Below the pieces are notes generated by a model, which saw nothing but the letters and a program-made list of their open reading frames with translations, searched no databases and had not been told where the DNA came from. The position numbers and the translations under genes are program-made. From Xenophilus sp. E41 (GTDB lineage: Bacteria; Pseudomonadota; Gammaproteobacteria; Burkholderiales; Burkholderiaceae_C), in contig NZ_QPIB01000009.1 in assembly GCF_003671765.1 (NCBI RefSeq), positions 124,001-188,000 of the forward strand: DNA of 64,000 bases. Reading direction: 5' to 3'. This document shows, one piece after another, positions 48,041 through 58,540 of the stretch (position 1 is its first letter; each line of letters begins with the position of its first letter).

Positions 48041-48392
48041 TTAGGAAGTCCTCTTTGATCTTGCCCTCAGCAAGCAGAGGCTTCATCCACCTTGGGGCAT
48101 GACCCTTGCCGCTCCACAGTTCACCATTCGGCCCTTGATATTTGGGGGCGCTCACCGTGCCTTTGTCAGCACGTTCTTTGCGGGGAGTGGATCGACGGGC
48201 GGGAGCGTACTTGCGCAGCTCCTCGACAGCTAGATGGATGTCCAATCCCTGAGCTTGCAGCTTTCTCGCCAGCGCATCCACCAGCACCTTTACCTCTTCA
48301 ACAGAACGGCTGGCGAGCAGTTCACGGGCCTTCTGCGCCTTCTTCTCCAGCTCAGCGATTTCCTTCTGTATGTCAGCGTAGCTCTGTGCCAT
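48033..48392 (-). CDS. Phage-encoded H-NS family nucleoid protein
   Basis: A 119-residue H-NS-like protein. The N-terminal coiled-coil oligomerisation part (SYADIQKEIAELEKKAQKAR) and linker lead to the DNA-binding motif GPNGELWSGKGHAPRWMKPL, the H-NS/MvaT-type betaproteobacterial form of the core (usually W-SGRGR-P). Transcribed leftward at the right end, opposite to the structural genes, it is likely expressed in the lysogen and may silence the AT-richer prophage or alter host regulation. Confidence 0.9.
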   Translation of the reverse strand: MAQSYADIQKEIAELEKKAQKARELLASRSVEEVKVLVDALARKLQAQGLDIHLAVEELRKYAPARRSTPRKERADKGTVSAPKYQGPNGELWSGKGHAPRWMKPLLAEGKIKEDFLIK

Positions 48393-48441
48393 TGCATTCC
48401 TTGTTGTTGGGGGAAGTCTGCATTATCTACGAGCGTCAGGA

Positions 48442-48447
48442 TAAATA
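48442..48447 (+). promoter_or_regulatory. TAAATA motif before 48470
   Basis: TAAATA lies 22 bases ahead of the last rightward gene, with GGGAG as ribosome site between. Confidence 0.45.
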
Positions 48448-48469
48448 TGGTTTTCAGGCGGGAGAGCAA

Positions 48470-48874
48470 ATGCCAGAGTCAGCAGCAGCGGTAGCGCAGG
48501 CCCGCATTGAGACGCACCTTGAGCACATCAAAGAGAACGTAGAGCAGTTGGCGGCGGATCAAAAGGACCATGCCCAGGAAATGAGGGACATGAAGGAGAT
48601 GGCGTACCAGCTCCATGCCAGCTCTCAAATCCAGCTTCAGGCGATTGAGGCAACCAACAAAAGAGTAGACATCTTTGACAAGAGCCTAGACGCTGTTCGC
48701 GAAAGGATTGATGTGCTTGACGAAAAGATGGACAAGGTCGAGGACGACTTCATGTCGTTCAAGACGAAGATGCTTACCTACATGGGGATCGCTGGCACCG
48801 CTGCGGCTGGTGTATGGGCCATCTTTGGGTCGCACATCACTACCTGGGCACTGCGTCTGTTCGGGATCGGCTAA
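48470..48874 (+). CDS. Coiled-coil protein with C-terminal membrane anchor (134 aa), XhlA-like
   Basis: Residues about 10-100 form a long coiled coil (IETHLEHIKENVEQLAADQK, then RVDIFDKSLDAVRERIDVLD), followed by one or two hydrophobic segments (YMGIAGTAAAGVWAIFGS, TWALRLFGI). The layout resembles XhlA-type haemolysin/holin accessory proteins of phage lysis modules. Without a neighbouring endolysin, lysis is only a possibility; a membrane-anchored structural or exclusion role is another. Start at 48470 has GGGAG upstream. Confidence 0.65.
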   Translation: MPESAAAVAQARIETHLEHIKENVEQLAADQKDHAQEMRDMKEMAYQLHASSQIQLQAIEATNKRVDIFDKSLDAVRERIDVLDEKMDKVEDDFMSFKTKMLTYMGIAGTAAAGVWAIFGSHITTWALRLFGIG

Positions 48875-48949
48875 CGCTTTTGAGCAGCGACCTTGCGGCG
48901 GCGCTCATTCTACGAAGTGCCAAACGCCAGTCAAGTAACATACTGTTAC

Positions 48950-48991
48950 ATATCAAGCATCTAACCAATCTTGATGGCGTTGAACTCGATG
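48950..48991. other. attR (right prophage junction)
   Basis: The phage arm ATATCAAG (48950-48957) leads to the core TTGAT (48971-48975), after which host DUF455 sequence begins. A GTAAC-ATACT-GTTAC dyad lies at 48935-48949 in the phage arm. Confidence 0.8.
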
Positions 48992-49254
48992 TGACAGATC
49001 GAATGGACCAGCGCGGCGCGGCCCTCGTCGGTGAAGGGCGAGCGCGTGGGCACCTCGGTGGCCGACACGCGCACCGGCCTTGCCGGTCGGCCAGGCACGC
49101 CGGGCTCGTCGCCCGCGTCGCGCACCGGCACGCACCAGGTCTCGTCTGCTATCGATTCCATAGCTGTCTGCGCCCACAAGGCGCGCGTCGCCGCCACTTT
49201 CTCTTCGGGATCGGTGAGGCGGAGCGCATGCAGGGCACGCAGGCGGGGGTGCAT
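48971..49254 (-). pseudogene. DUF455 ferritin-like gene, 5' half cut off by the prophage
   Basis: Encodes MHPRLRALHALRLTDPEEKV to SICHIEFNAI, then two phage-derived codons and a stop at 48961. It carries the first predicted iron ligand (E of HIEF). A TAGAAT -10-like element on the minus strand at 49262-49267 sits just upstream of ATG 49254; a longer frame to 49332 is unlikely because it crosses the palindromic element. The rest of the gene lies 35.8 kb away at 12678-13217. Confidence 0.88.
49146..49166. repeat. Short interspersed palindrome, copy C
   Basis: CTGCTATCGATTCCATAGCTG within the DUF455 5' half (TAMESIAD in the protein). Confidence 0.6.
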
Positions 49255-49264
49255 CCCTACAATT

Positions 49265-49432
49265 CTAGGGATGCTCTTCACGAATCGAGCGGCAAGTGTG
49301 CGCTGCGCATCGGGATGAGCCACGAGGCGCAAAGCGCAGCAATAGCCCGGCTATTGCGAGCATTTGCAACGACGTGGGTCGCCCGATTGCGCAGATGCAC
49401 ACGGCGCGAGGATTCGTGAAGAGCATCCCTAG
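49265..49432. repeat. 168-bp palindromic element
   Basis: Ends are perfect 22-bp inverted repeats: CTAGGGATGCTCTTCACGAA at 49265, continuing TC, and its complement at 49411-49432. The apex GCAATAGCC-C-GGCTATTGC is also a perfect stem, and the arms between share GTGTGC..CTGCGCAATCGGG-like similarity. It has no coding capacity of its own and lies between divergent genes, like a MITE or REP-derived element. Confidence 0.75.
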
Positions 49433-49511
49433 GGATCGCATCGCCGATGGCACTGCGCCTGTGCGGCGAGTGCCTTCATCCCCCACATCCGAACACGCTG
49501 GAGACTCCCCG

Positions 49512-50036
49512 ATGGCCCTGTATGAACTCGACGGCGTCGCGCCGCAACTCGCCGCTGGCGCCTGGGTGGCCGACAGCGCCCAGGTCATCGGCAACGTGAA
49601 GATGGACGTGGACAGCAGCGTGTGGTTCGGCGCCGTGCTGCGCGGCGACACCGAGCAGCTTTCCATCGGTCGCAACAGCAACATCCAGGACCTGTCGGTG
49701 CTGCACGCCGACGTCGGCTGTCCGCTCACCATCGGCGAGAACGTGACGGTGGGCCACCAGGTCATGCTGCACGGCTGCACGATCGGTGACAACTCGCTCA
49801 TCGGCATCCAGGCGGTGGTCTTGAACAACGCGAGGATCGGCCGCAACTGCATCGTCGGCGCCGGCAGCGTGGTGACCGAGGGCAAGGAGTTCCCGGACAA
49901 CTCCCTCATCATCGGCGCGCCCGCCAAGGTGGTGCGCACGCTCGACGAGGCTGCCGCCGCCAAGCTGCGCCAGAGCGCGGAGCATTACGTGGACAACGCC
50001 CGGCGCTTTGCGAAGGGCCTGAAAAAGATCGCTTGA
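49512..50036 (+). CDS. Gamma-class carbonic anhydrase-like hexapeptide protein
   Basis: A 174-residue left-handed beta-helix protein of the gamma-carbonic anhydrase (YrdA/PaaY) family. Metal-binding residues are visible as RGD..QLSIGRNSNIQD, LHAD (His), then TVGHQVMLHGCTIGDN (two His). Hexapeptide repeats run throughout (IGENVTVGHQV, IGIQAVVLNNARIG). The family contains true carbonic anhydrases and many members of unproven activity. A longer in-frame start is rejected since the ATG at 49512 gives the normal family N-terminus. Confidence 0.9.
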   Translation: MALYELDGVAPQLAAGAWVADSAQVIGNVKMDVDSSVWFGAVLRGDTEQLSIGRNSNIQDLSVLHADVGCPLTIGENVTVGHQVMLHGCTIGDNSLIGIQAVVLNNARIGRNCIVGAGSVVTEGKEFPDNSLIIGAPAKVVRTLDEAAAAKLRQSAEHYVDNARRFAKGLKKIA

Positions 50037-50083
50037 ATGAAGTTCACTCGCTGCTTCTTCCCCGTTTCCCCCATCAAGGCACC

Positions 50084-50144
50084 CGCGGAACCGGCTGGGC
50101 CGGGCCGCTGGGTGCGCCCCCTCGAGGGGGAGCGCCGAAGGCGC
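50084..50144. repeat. Dispersed GC-rich palindromic repeat, copy 1
   Basis: CGCGGAACCGGC, then GCCGGGCCGC and GCCCCCTCGAGGGGG in the gap between the carbonic anhydrase gene and hslO. Same modules at 52557 and, reversed, at 60150. Confidence 0.65.
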
Positions 50145-50161
50145 ATGGGGGTGTAAGTCCA

Positions 50162-51148
50162 ATGTCCGAACTGCACACCTTTCTTTTCGACGGCCTTCCC
50201 GTGCGCGGCATGGTGGTGAGGCTCGACCAGGCCTGGCAGGAGGTGCTGGGGCGCCGCGCCTCCAACACCCACACCGGCGCCTACCCGCAGCCGGTGGCCG
50301 AACTGCTCGGCGAGATGACGGCCGCTGCCACGCTGATGCAGGCCAACATCAAGTTCAAGGGCTCGCTGATCCTGCAGATCTTCGGCGACGGGCCGGTCAA
50401 GGTCGCGGTGGCCGAGGCGCAGCCCGACCTGGGCGTGCGCACCACGGCCAGCGTGGTGGGCGAGGTCGCGGCCGACGCGGCCCTGCCCGACCTGGTCAAC
50501 GTGAACAACAAGGGCCGCTGCGCGATCACGCTCGACCCCAAGGACCGCCTGCCCGGCCAGCAGCCCTACCAGGGTGTGGTGCCGCTCTTCGGCGACCGCG
50601 GCGAGAAGCTGGGCAAGCTCAGCGACGTGCTGCAGCACTACATGCTGCAGAGCGAGCAGCTCGACACCACGCTGGTGCTGGCTGCCGACGACAAGGTCGC
50701 GGCGGGCCTGCTGATCCAGCGCTTGCCCGTGACGGGCGAGGGCAACCTGGCCGGCGGCACGGCACGCGCCAACGAGGACGAGATCGGCCTGAACGAGGAC
50801 TACAACCGCATCGCCACGCTGGCCGCCAGCCTGACGCGCGAGGAACTGCTCACGCTCGACGTGGAGACCATCCTGCGCCGCCTGTTCTGGGAAGAGAAGC
50901 TGCTGCGCTTCGAGCCGCGCAGCGGCATGCTGGGCCCGCACTTCGCCTGCACCTGCAGCCGCGAACGCGTGACCAACATGCTGCGCGGCCTCGGCCGCGA
51001 AGAGGCCGAGAGCATCCTGGCCGAGCGCGGCAACATCGAGGTGGGCTGCGACTTCTGCGGCAAGCAGTACCGCTTCGACCCGGTCGATGCGGCGCAGATC
51101 TTCACCTCGCCGGGCGATCAGATGCCGGGCAGCAGCGTCGTCCAGTAA
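50162..51148 (+). CDS. hslO: Redox-regulated chaperone Hsp33
   Basis: A 328-residue cytosolic holdase that is activated by oxidative unfolding and zinc release. The C-terminal zinc centre is complete: CTC at FACTCSRERV and CDFC at GCDFCGKQY. The N-terminal domain shows FLFDGLPVRGMVVRLDQAW and the GSLILQIFGDGPV segment. Start ATG 50162 is preceded by the dispersed GC-rich repeat. It is monocistronic by spacing and runs convergent with the NadR-like gene (five bases apart). Confidence 0.95.
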   Translation: MSELHTFLFDGLPVRGMVVRLDQAWQEVLGRRASNTHTGAYPQPVAELLGEMTAAATLMQANIKFKGSLILQIFGDGPVKVAVAEAQPDLGVRTTASVVGEVAADAALPDLVNVNNKGRCAITLDPKDRLPGQQPYQGVVPLFGDRGEKLGKLSDVLQHYMLQSEQLDTTLVLAADDKVAAGLLIQRLPVTGEGNLAGGTARANEDEIGLNEDYNRIATLAASLTREELLTLDVETILRRLFWEEKLLRFEPRSGMLGPHFACTCSRERVTNMLRGLGREEAESILAERGNIEVGCDFCGKQYRFDPVDAAQIFTSPGDQMPGSSVVQ

Positions 51149-51153
51149 GCCGC

Positions 51154-51831
51154 TCAGCCCGTGCGGCCGGCCAGCAGGTCGGTGAAGAGGCGGTGCTCGC
51201 AGCCCGGGTCGGAGCACTTCTCGCAGGGCCAGTTCCACGCCTGGGATTCGGTGCCTTTTCGGCCCGAAGCCCCCGTCCGCTCTGCGCTTTCCGCCATGGA
51301 ATTGATGGCGTTCCAGGCGTTGGCGAGCCGTTCCGGGCCGCTGCCATGCACCACCGTGTAAGGCACGCCGCCACGGGCCAGGGCCGCGCGGACCAGCGCA
51401 TCCACCGGCTCGCGCACATGCGGGCCGTCGCGCTGCAGGCCGTCGGCGACCCAGGGCAGGTCGAGGGCGGTGAGCAGCGTGATGGCGCAGCGCCGCTGGG
51501 CCGCGAGCGCGGCGTCGTAGAGCGAGGTGTCGGCGAAGAGCAGGTCGCTGTAGACGGCCGTCATCAGGGCGGTGGTGTCGGCCACGGCGACGCCGTCCGC
51601 TGCCGCCGCGGCGATGCGGCGCGTCTGTTCGTCGGCAATGGCCGCCTGCTCCTCGGGCCGGGGCGTGCGGCCTTCGCGGTCGCACCACTCGCGCAGGTAC
51701 TCGCCGACGAAGGTCGCAGCGATGCCGCGCGCCTGAAGGCGTGCCGTGAGGGCCCGAGCCAGCTCGGTCTTGCCGGTGCTTTCTGCACCGAGCACGGCGA
51801 TCACGCAGCCGGCGGGCAGGCGGGGCGTCAT
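51154..51831 (-). CDS. NadR-like P-loop kinase (probable ribosylnicotinamide kinase)
   Basis: A 225-residue AAA_28/NadR-type P-loop protein: Walker A VLGAESTGKTELARAL, then FVGEYLREWCDREGRTP and ADTTALMTAVYSDLLF, as in the NadR kinase domain, which phosphorylates nicotinamide riboside to NMN. It overlaps pnuC by four bases, making an uptake-and-trapping pair. The C-terminus is unusual: after AWNAINSM it carries WPCEKCSDPGCEHRLF, a possible zinc knuckle not part of classical NadR. The NMN adenylyltransferase domain of E. coli NadR is absent. Confidence 0.85.
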   Translation of the reverse strand: MTPRLPAGCVIAVLGAESTGKTELARALTARLQARGIAATFVGEYLREWCDREGRTPRPEEQAAIADEQTRRIAAAAADGVAVADTTALMTAVYSDLLFADTSLYDAALAAQRRCAITLLTALDLPWVADGLQRDGPHVREPVDALVRAALARGGVPYTVVHGSGPERLANAWNAINSMAESAERTGASGRKGTESQAWNWPCEKCSDPGCEHRLFTDLLAGRTG

Positions 51832-52469
51832 GCCGGTTGCGCAGCCGCGGCGGGCGTTGGTAGCCGCCGACGCCACGCGACATAGCCCGCGACGCTGAGC
51901 GCTGCGAAGACAGCGTACAGGCCCACCGTGAGCCACAGGCCCTTGTGCACGAAGAGACCGACGCTGACGAGGTTGACCGCCAGCCACACGCCCCAGTTCT
52001 CGATGAACTTGCGCGCCAGCAGCACCTGGCCGACCACGCTGAGCGCAGTGACGAAGCCGTCGGACCAGGGCACGTCGGTGTCGGTGAAGCGGTGCAGGAA
52101 GAGGGCCAGGGCCGGCCAGAGCAGCGCCGAGCCGGCCGCGGCGGCGAGCCAGCCGTGCGTCGAGAGTCGCGCCACCTGCAGACTGCTGCCGTCGGCCCGG
52201 TGCCCGCGCAGCCACTGGAACCACCCCCAGGCCGCCATCACGGCGAAGAAGACCTGCAGGCTGGCGTCGCCATAGATGCGGTGCGCGGCGAACACGCCCA
52301 CGTAGAGCAGCGAACTGAGCATCGCCAGCGGCCAGCCCCAGTGCACCTCGCGCATGTTGCACGCGACCATGGCCAGCGCCAGCACGGCGGCGACGAGTTC
52401 GAGCCAGGAGGCGGGCGCACCGTCGATGTGGAAGGCGGGGGCAGCCAGGAGGTCGAGCAGCGCGGGCAC
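51828..52469 (-). CDS. pnuC: Nicotinamide riboside transporter PnuC
   Basis: A 213-residue inner-membrane protein with about seven hydrophobic segments. PnuC features include the WLELVAAVLALAMVACNMRE start, HWGWPLAMLSSLLYVGVFA, YGDASLQVFFAVMAAWGWFQWLRG and the C-terminal WGVWLAVNLVSVGLF. The GTG at 52469 is chosen because GAGG lies nine bases upstream and it avoids reading through the dispersed repeat. It imports nicotinamide riboside by facilitated diffusion, with the kinase downstream trapping it. Confidence 0.9.
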   Translation of the reverse strand: MPALLDLLAAPAFHIDGAPASWLELVAAVLALAMVACNMREVHWGWPLAMLSSLLYVGVFAAHRIYGDASLQVFFAVMAAWGWFQWLRGHRADGSSLQVARLSTHGWLAAAAGSALLWPALALFLHRFTDTDVPWSDGFVTALSVVGQVLLARKFIENWGVWLAVNLVSVGLFVHKGLWLTVGLYAVFAALSVAGYVAWRRRLPTPAAAAQPA

Positions 52470-52556
52470 GACGCGAGCCTCAGCGATAAGCCATCGACGG
52501 CAGCGACGAAATATCGACTGTGCTGGAGGCCGCGGAGCTGGCCACGCGGGAACATC

Positions 52557-52603
52557 CGCGGAACCGGCTTTGCCGGGCCGCAGGATGTGCCCCCTGAGGG
52601 GGT
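52557..52603. repeat. Dispersed GC-rich palindromic repeat, copy 2
   Basis: CGCGGAACCGGCTTTGCCGG, then GCCGC and GTGCCCCCTGAGGGGG, between pnuC and ftsB. Nearly identical modules occur in reverse at 60150-60193. Confidence 0.65.
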
Positions 52604-52646
52604 ATCGGGCGGCTACACGCAGTGAGCCGCCCAAACGGGGGGGAGC

Positions 52647-52925
52647 TCATTTTGCGATCTGGACCAGGATCTCGTTGGGCTTGACCATGCCCAGTTCCTG
52701 TCGGGCGCGCTCCTCGACCATCTCGATGCCCTCCTTGAGGTCGTTCACCTCGGATTCGAGTCGCTCGTTGGCGATCTGCGCCTTGGCATTGGCCTCTTTC
52801 TGGTCGTTGAGCTTCTTCTGCAGCTGGGCCACCTCGGGCACGCTCCCGCGCCCGGTCCACAGCTGGAACTGCAACAGCACCAGCAAAAGGACCAGGACGA
52901 TCGGAACGACGAAACGGGAGCGCAT
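52647..52925 (-). CDS. ftsB: Cell division protein FtsB
   Basis: A 92-residue bitopic septal protein: a short cytoplasmic start (MRSRF), one transmembrane helix (VVPIVLVLLLVLLQFQLW), then a periplasmic coiled coil (QLQKKLNDQKEANAKAQIAN) and the conserved ERARQELGMVKPNE motif. FtsB forms the FtsQBL complex that activates septal peptidoglycan synthesis. It lies directly after eno, as in most betaproteobacteria. Confidence 0.94.
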   Translation of the reverse strand: MRSRFVVPIVLVLLLVLLQFQLWTGRGSVPEVAQLQKKLNDQKEANAKAQIANERLESEVNDLKEGIEMVEERARQELGMVKPNEILVQIAK

Positions 52926-52945
52926 GGCCCGCCGTGGGGTACCGG

Positions 52946-54232
<1,287 letters not shown>

Positions 54233-54280
54233 TCAGTGGCTCTCCAGTTTTTTGAAATCGGTGTGCAGCAGGGTGGGACC

Positions 54281-54571
54281 TCAAAGTCCCTCGACGGCGA
54301 TCATGTTCATGATGGCGGCACCGGCCCGCGCGTCGCGCGCCTTGCGGTACTCCTCGGTCTCGTAGAAGGCCTTGGCCTTCTCGAAGCTCGGGAACTTCAG
54401 CAGCACGACGCGCTTGGGCTGCCAGTCGCCTTCGAGCGGCTGCACCTCGCCGCCCCGCACGCAGACCTCGGCGCCATGCGCCTGCATGGCCGCGGAGGAC
54501 AGTTTCTTGTACTCCTCGTACTGCGTGGGATTGGTGACGTCGACGTAGGCGATGACGTAGCCGCTGGGCAT
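54281..54571 (-). CDS. DUF1330 family protein (96 aa)
   Basis: A 96-residue dimeric alpha-beta-barrel-type DUF1330 protein: GYVIAYVDVTNPTQYEEYKKL, GAEVCVRGGEVQPLEGDW and VVLLKFPSFEKAKAFYETEE. The family has no firm biochemical role. It sits between kdsA and eno in the same orientation, an arrangement often seen in Comamonadaceae. Confidence 0.9.
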   Translation of the reverse strand: MPSGYVIAYVDVTNPTQYEEYKKLSSAAMQAHGAEVCVRGGEVQPLEGDWQPKRVVLLKFPSFEKAKAFYETEEYRKARDARAGAAIMNMIAVEGL

Positions 54572-54602
54572 GTGATGTGTCTCCGGATGAGGGGCGAGGA
54601 AA

Positions 54603-55460
54603 TCAGGCGTCGAAGGCGTTCTCGAGGAAGCCGTTCTTCTTGGTGATGCGATCGAGCGCGACGAGCGTCTCGAGCAGCGCCTTCATGTGCTTGAGCGGCA
54701 CCGCGTTGGGGCCGTCCGACAGGGCCTTGTTCGGGTCGGGGTGCGTCTCCATGAAGAGGCCCGCCACGCCCACGGCCACGGCCGCACGCGAGAGCACCGG
54801 CACGAACTCGCGCTGGCCGCCGGAGCTGGTGCCCTGGCCGCCGGGCAGCTGCACGGAATGGGTGGCGTCGAACACCACCGGCGCGCCGGTCTCGCGCATG
54901 ATCGCCAGGCCGCGCATGTCCGAGACGAGGTTGTTGTAGCCGAAGCTCGCACCCCGCTCGCAGGCCATGAAGCTGTCTTCGGCCAGGCCCTTTTCCCGGG
55001 CCGCCGCACGCGCCTTGTCGATGACGTTCTTCATGTCGTGCGGCGCGAGGAACTGGCCCTTCTTGATGTTCACCGGCTTGCCCGACTGCGCGGCGGCGCG
55101 GATGAAGTCGGTCTGGCGGCACAGGAAGGCGGGCGTCTGCAGCACGTCGACCACCTTGGCGGCCTCGGTGATGTCGTCTTCGGAGTGCACGTCGGTCAGC
55201 ACCGGCAGGGCCAGCTCGCGCTTGACCTTGGCCAGGATCTCCAGGCCCTTCTCGCGACCCGGGCCGCGAAAGCTGGTGCCCGATGAACGGTTGGCCTTGT
55301 CGAAGCTGCTCTTGAAGATGAAGGGGATGCCCAGCGAAGCCGTGATCTCCTTCAGCGTGCCCGCGGTGTCGAGCTGCAGCTGCTCGGACTCGACCACGCA
55401 GGGGCCGGCGATGAGGAAGAAGGGCTGGTCCAGGCCGACGTCGAAGCCGCAGAGTTTCAT
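54603..55460 (-). CDS. kdsA: 3-deoxy-8-phosphooctulonate synthase
   Basis: A 285-residue enzyme that condenses arabinose-5-phosphate with phosphoenolpyruvate to make KDO-8-phosphate for lipopolysaccharide. Motifs seen: [57 protein letters not shown] and the [21 protein letters not shown] substrate loop (split here only for length). It is 18 bases downstream of pyrG and upstream of DUF1330 and eno. Confidence 0.96.
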   Translation of the reverse strand: MKLCGFDVGLDQPFFLIAGPCVVESEQLQLDTAGTLKEITASLGIPFIFKSSFDKANRSSGTSFRGPGREKGLEILAKVKRELALPVLTDVHSEDDITEAAKVVDVLQTPAFLCRQTDFIRAAAQSGKPVNIKKGQFLAPHDMKNVIDKARAAAREKGLAEDSFMACERGASFGYNNLVSDMRGLAIMRETGAPVVFDATHSVQLPGGQGTSSGGQREFVPVLSRAAVAVGVAGLFMETHPDPNKALSDGPNAVPLKHMKALLETLVALDRITKKNGFLENAFDA

Positions 55461-55478
55461 GTGCGCTCCCTGCCCGGA

Positions 55479-57296
<1,818 letters not shown>

Positions 57297-57310
57297 CTAC
57301 ATTCCGCGCC

Positions 57311-58540
57311 ATGCAAGACCTCGCCGGCAAACACATCGTCCTGGGGCTCACCGGTGGGGTGGCCTGCTACAAGTCGGCCGAGCTGTGCCGGCTGCTGGTC
57401 AAGGCCGGTGCGCAGGTGCAGGTCGTGATGACCGAGGCGGCGGCGCAGTTCATCACGCCGGTGACGATGCAGGCCCTGTCGGGCCGGCCGGTGTATGTCT
57501 CGCAATGGGATGCGCGCGAGCACAACAACATGCCGCACATCAACCTCAGCCGCGAGGCCGATGCGATCGTGCTGGCCCCAGCCAGCGCCGACTTCATCGC
57601 GCGGCTGGTGCAGGGCCGTTCCGACGAACTGCTGAGCCTGATGTGCCTCGCGCGGCCGATGGAGCGGGTGCCGCTGCTGGTCGCGCCGGCCATGAACCGC
57701 GAGATGTGGGCCCACCCGGCCACGCAGCGCAACCTGCGCCAGCTCGATGCCGACGGCGCCCGCGTGCTGGGCGTGGGCAGCGGCTGGCAGGCCTGCGGCG
57801 AGACCGGTGACGGCCGCATGCTGGAGCCGGCGCAGTTGCTCGAAGAGATCGTGGCCCAGTTCCAGTCCAAGGTGCTGGCCGGGCAGCACGTGGTGGTCAC
57901 GGCCGGCCCCACCTTCGAGGCGCTCGACCCGATCCGCGGCATCACCAACCACTCGTCCGGCAAGATGGGCTTCGCCATCGCGCGCGCGGCGCGGGAGGCC
58001 GGCGCGCAGGTCACGCTGATCGCCGGGCCGGTGCACCTGGAGACGCCGCGCGGCGTCCAGCGCACCGACGTGCTTTCAGCGCAAAACATGCTCGCAGCGG
58101 CCGAGGATGCTGCGCAGGCAGCTACAGTTTTCATAGCAACCGCCGCCGTGGCGGACTGGCGTCCGGCGGAGCAGGCGAGCCAGAAGATCAAGAAGAACGG
58201 CGACGGCCAGACGCCCGTGCTGCACTTCGTCGAGAACCCCGACATCCTGGCCCGGATCGCCCGCAGCGATCGGGCCCGCCAGGGCGCGCTGTTCTGCGTC
58301 GGCTTCGCGGCCGAGAGCGAGAACCTCGTCGAGCATGCCAAGGCCAAGCGCGAGCGCAAGGGCATCCCGCTGCTGGTGGGCAACATCGGCCCGCTGACCT
58401 TCGGGCAGGACGACAACAGCCTGCTGCTGGTGGACGCCCAAGGCGTGCGCGAACTGCCGCGTGCCCCCAAGCTGCAGCTCGCCCGCGAGCTGGTGGCCGA
58501 GATCGCCGCACGGCTGCCGCGCAACCCGCCCGCCCCATGA
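57311..58540 (+). CDS. coaBC: Bifunctional phosphopantothenoylcysteine decarboxylase/synthase
   Basis: A 409-residue coenzyme A biosynthesis enzyme. The N-terminal flavoprotein CoaC domain has GGVACYKSAELCRLL, MPHINLSREAD (catalytic His) and PAMNREMW; the C-terminal CoaB domain has VTAGPTFEALDPIRGITNHS, ATAAVADW and KIKKNGDG (catalytic Lys). A short interspersed palindrome at 58119-58139 lies within the CoaB part. Its stop overlaps the next start as ATGA. Confidence 0.95.
   Translation: MQDLAGKHIVLGLTGGVACYKSAELCRLLVKAGAQVQVVMTEAAAQFITPVTMQALSGRPVYVSQWDAREHNNMPHINLSREADAIVLAPASADFIARLVQGRSDELLSLMCLARPMERVPLLVAPAMNREMWAHPATQRNLRQLDADGARVLGVGSGWQACGETGDGRMLEPAQLLEEIVAQFQSKVLAGQHVVVTAGPTFEALDPIRGITNHSSGKMGFAIARAAREAGAQVTLIAGPVHLETPRGVQRTDVLSAQNMLAAAEDAAQAATVFIATAAVADWRPAEQASQKIKKNGDGQTPVLHFVENPDILARIARSDRARQGALFCVGFAAESENLVEHAKAKRERKGIPLLVGNIGPLTFGQDDNSLLLVDAQGVRELPRAPKLQLARELVAEIAARLPRNPPAP
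58119..58139. repeat. Short interspersed palindrome, copy D
   Basis: CAGCTACAGTTTTCATAGCAA within coaBC, encoding AATVFIA; weaker dyad than copies B and C. Confidence 0.45.

Larger units (their letters stand above)
13213..48975. mobile_element. Integrated siphovirus-type prophage, about 35.8 kb
   Basis: Bounded by TTGAT at 13213-13217 and 48971-48975, which splits a host DUF455 gene. A serine integrase lies at the left end. G+C is visibly lower than in the flanks, lowest around 18.4-25 kb. A full set of head and long non-contractile tail genes is present (terminase, portal, capsid, tail tube, frameshifted assembly chaperone, tape measure, lambda-like M/L/K/I/J). I found no recognisable CI-type repressor, excisionase or endolysin, so induction competence is uncertain. 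Confidence 0.93.

Noticed and set aside
13199-48991. CATCGAG/CTCGATG dyad in the restored attB as the integrase recognition symmetry
   Set aside because: Its centre is offset by more than two bases from the TT centre given by attP, so it is probably coincidental codon use.
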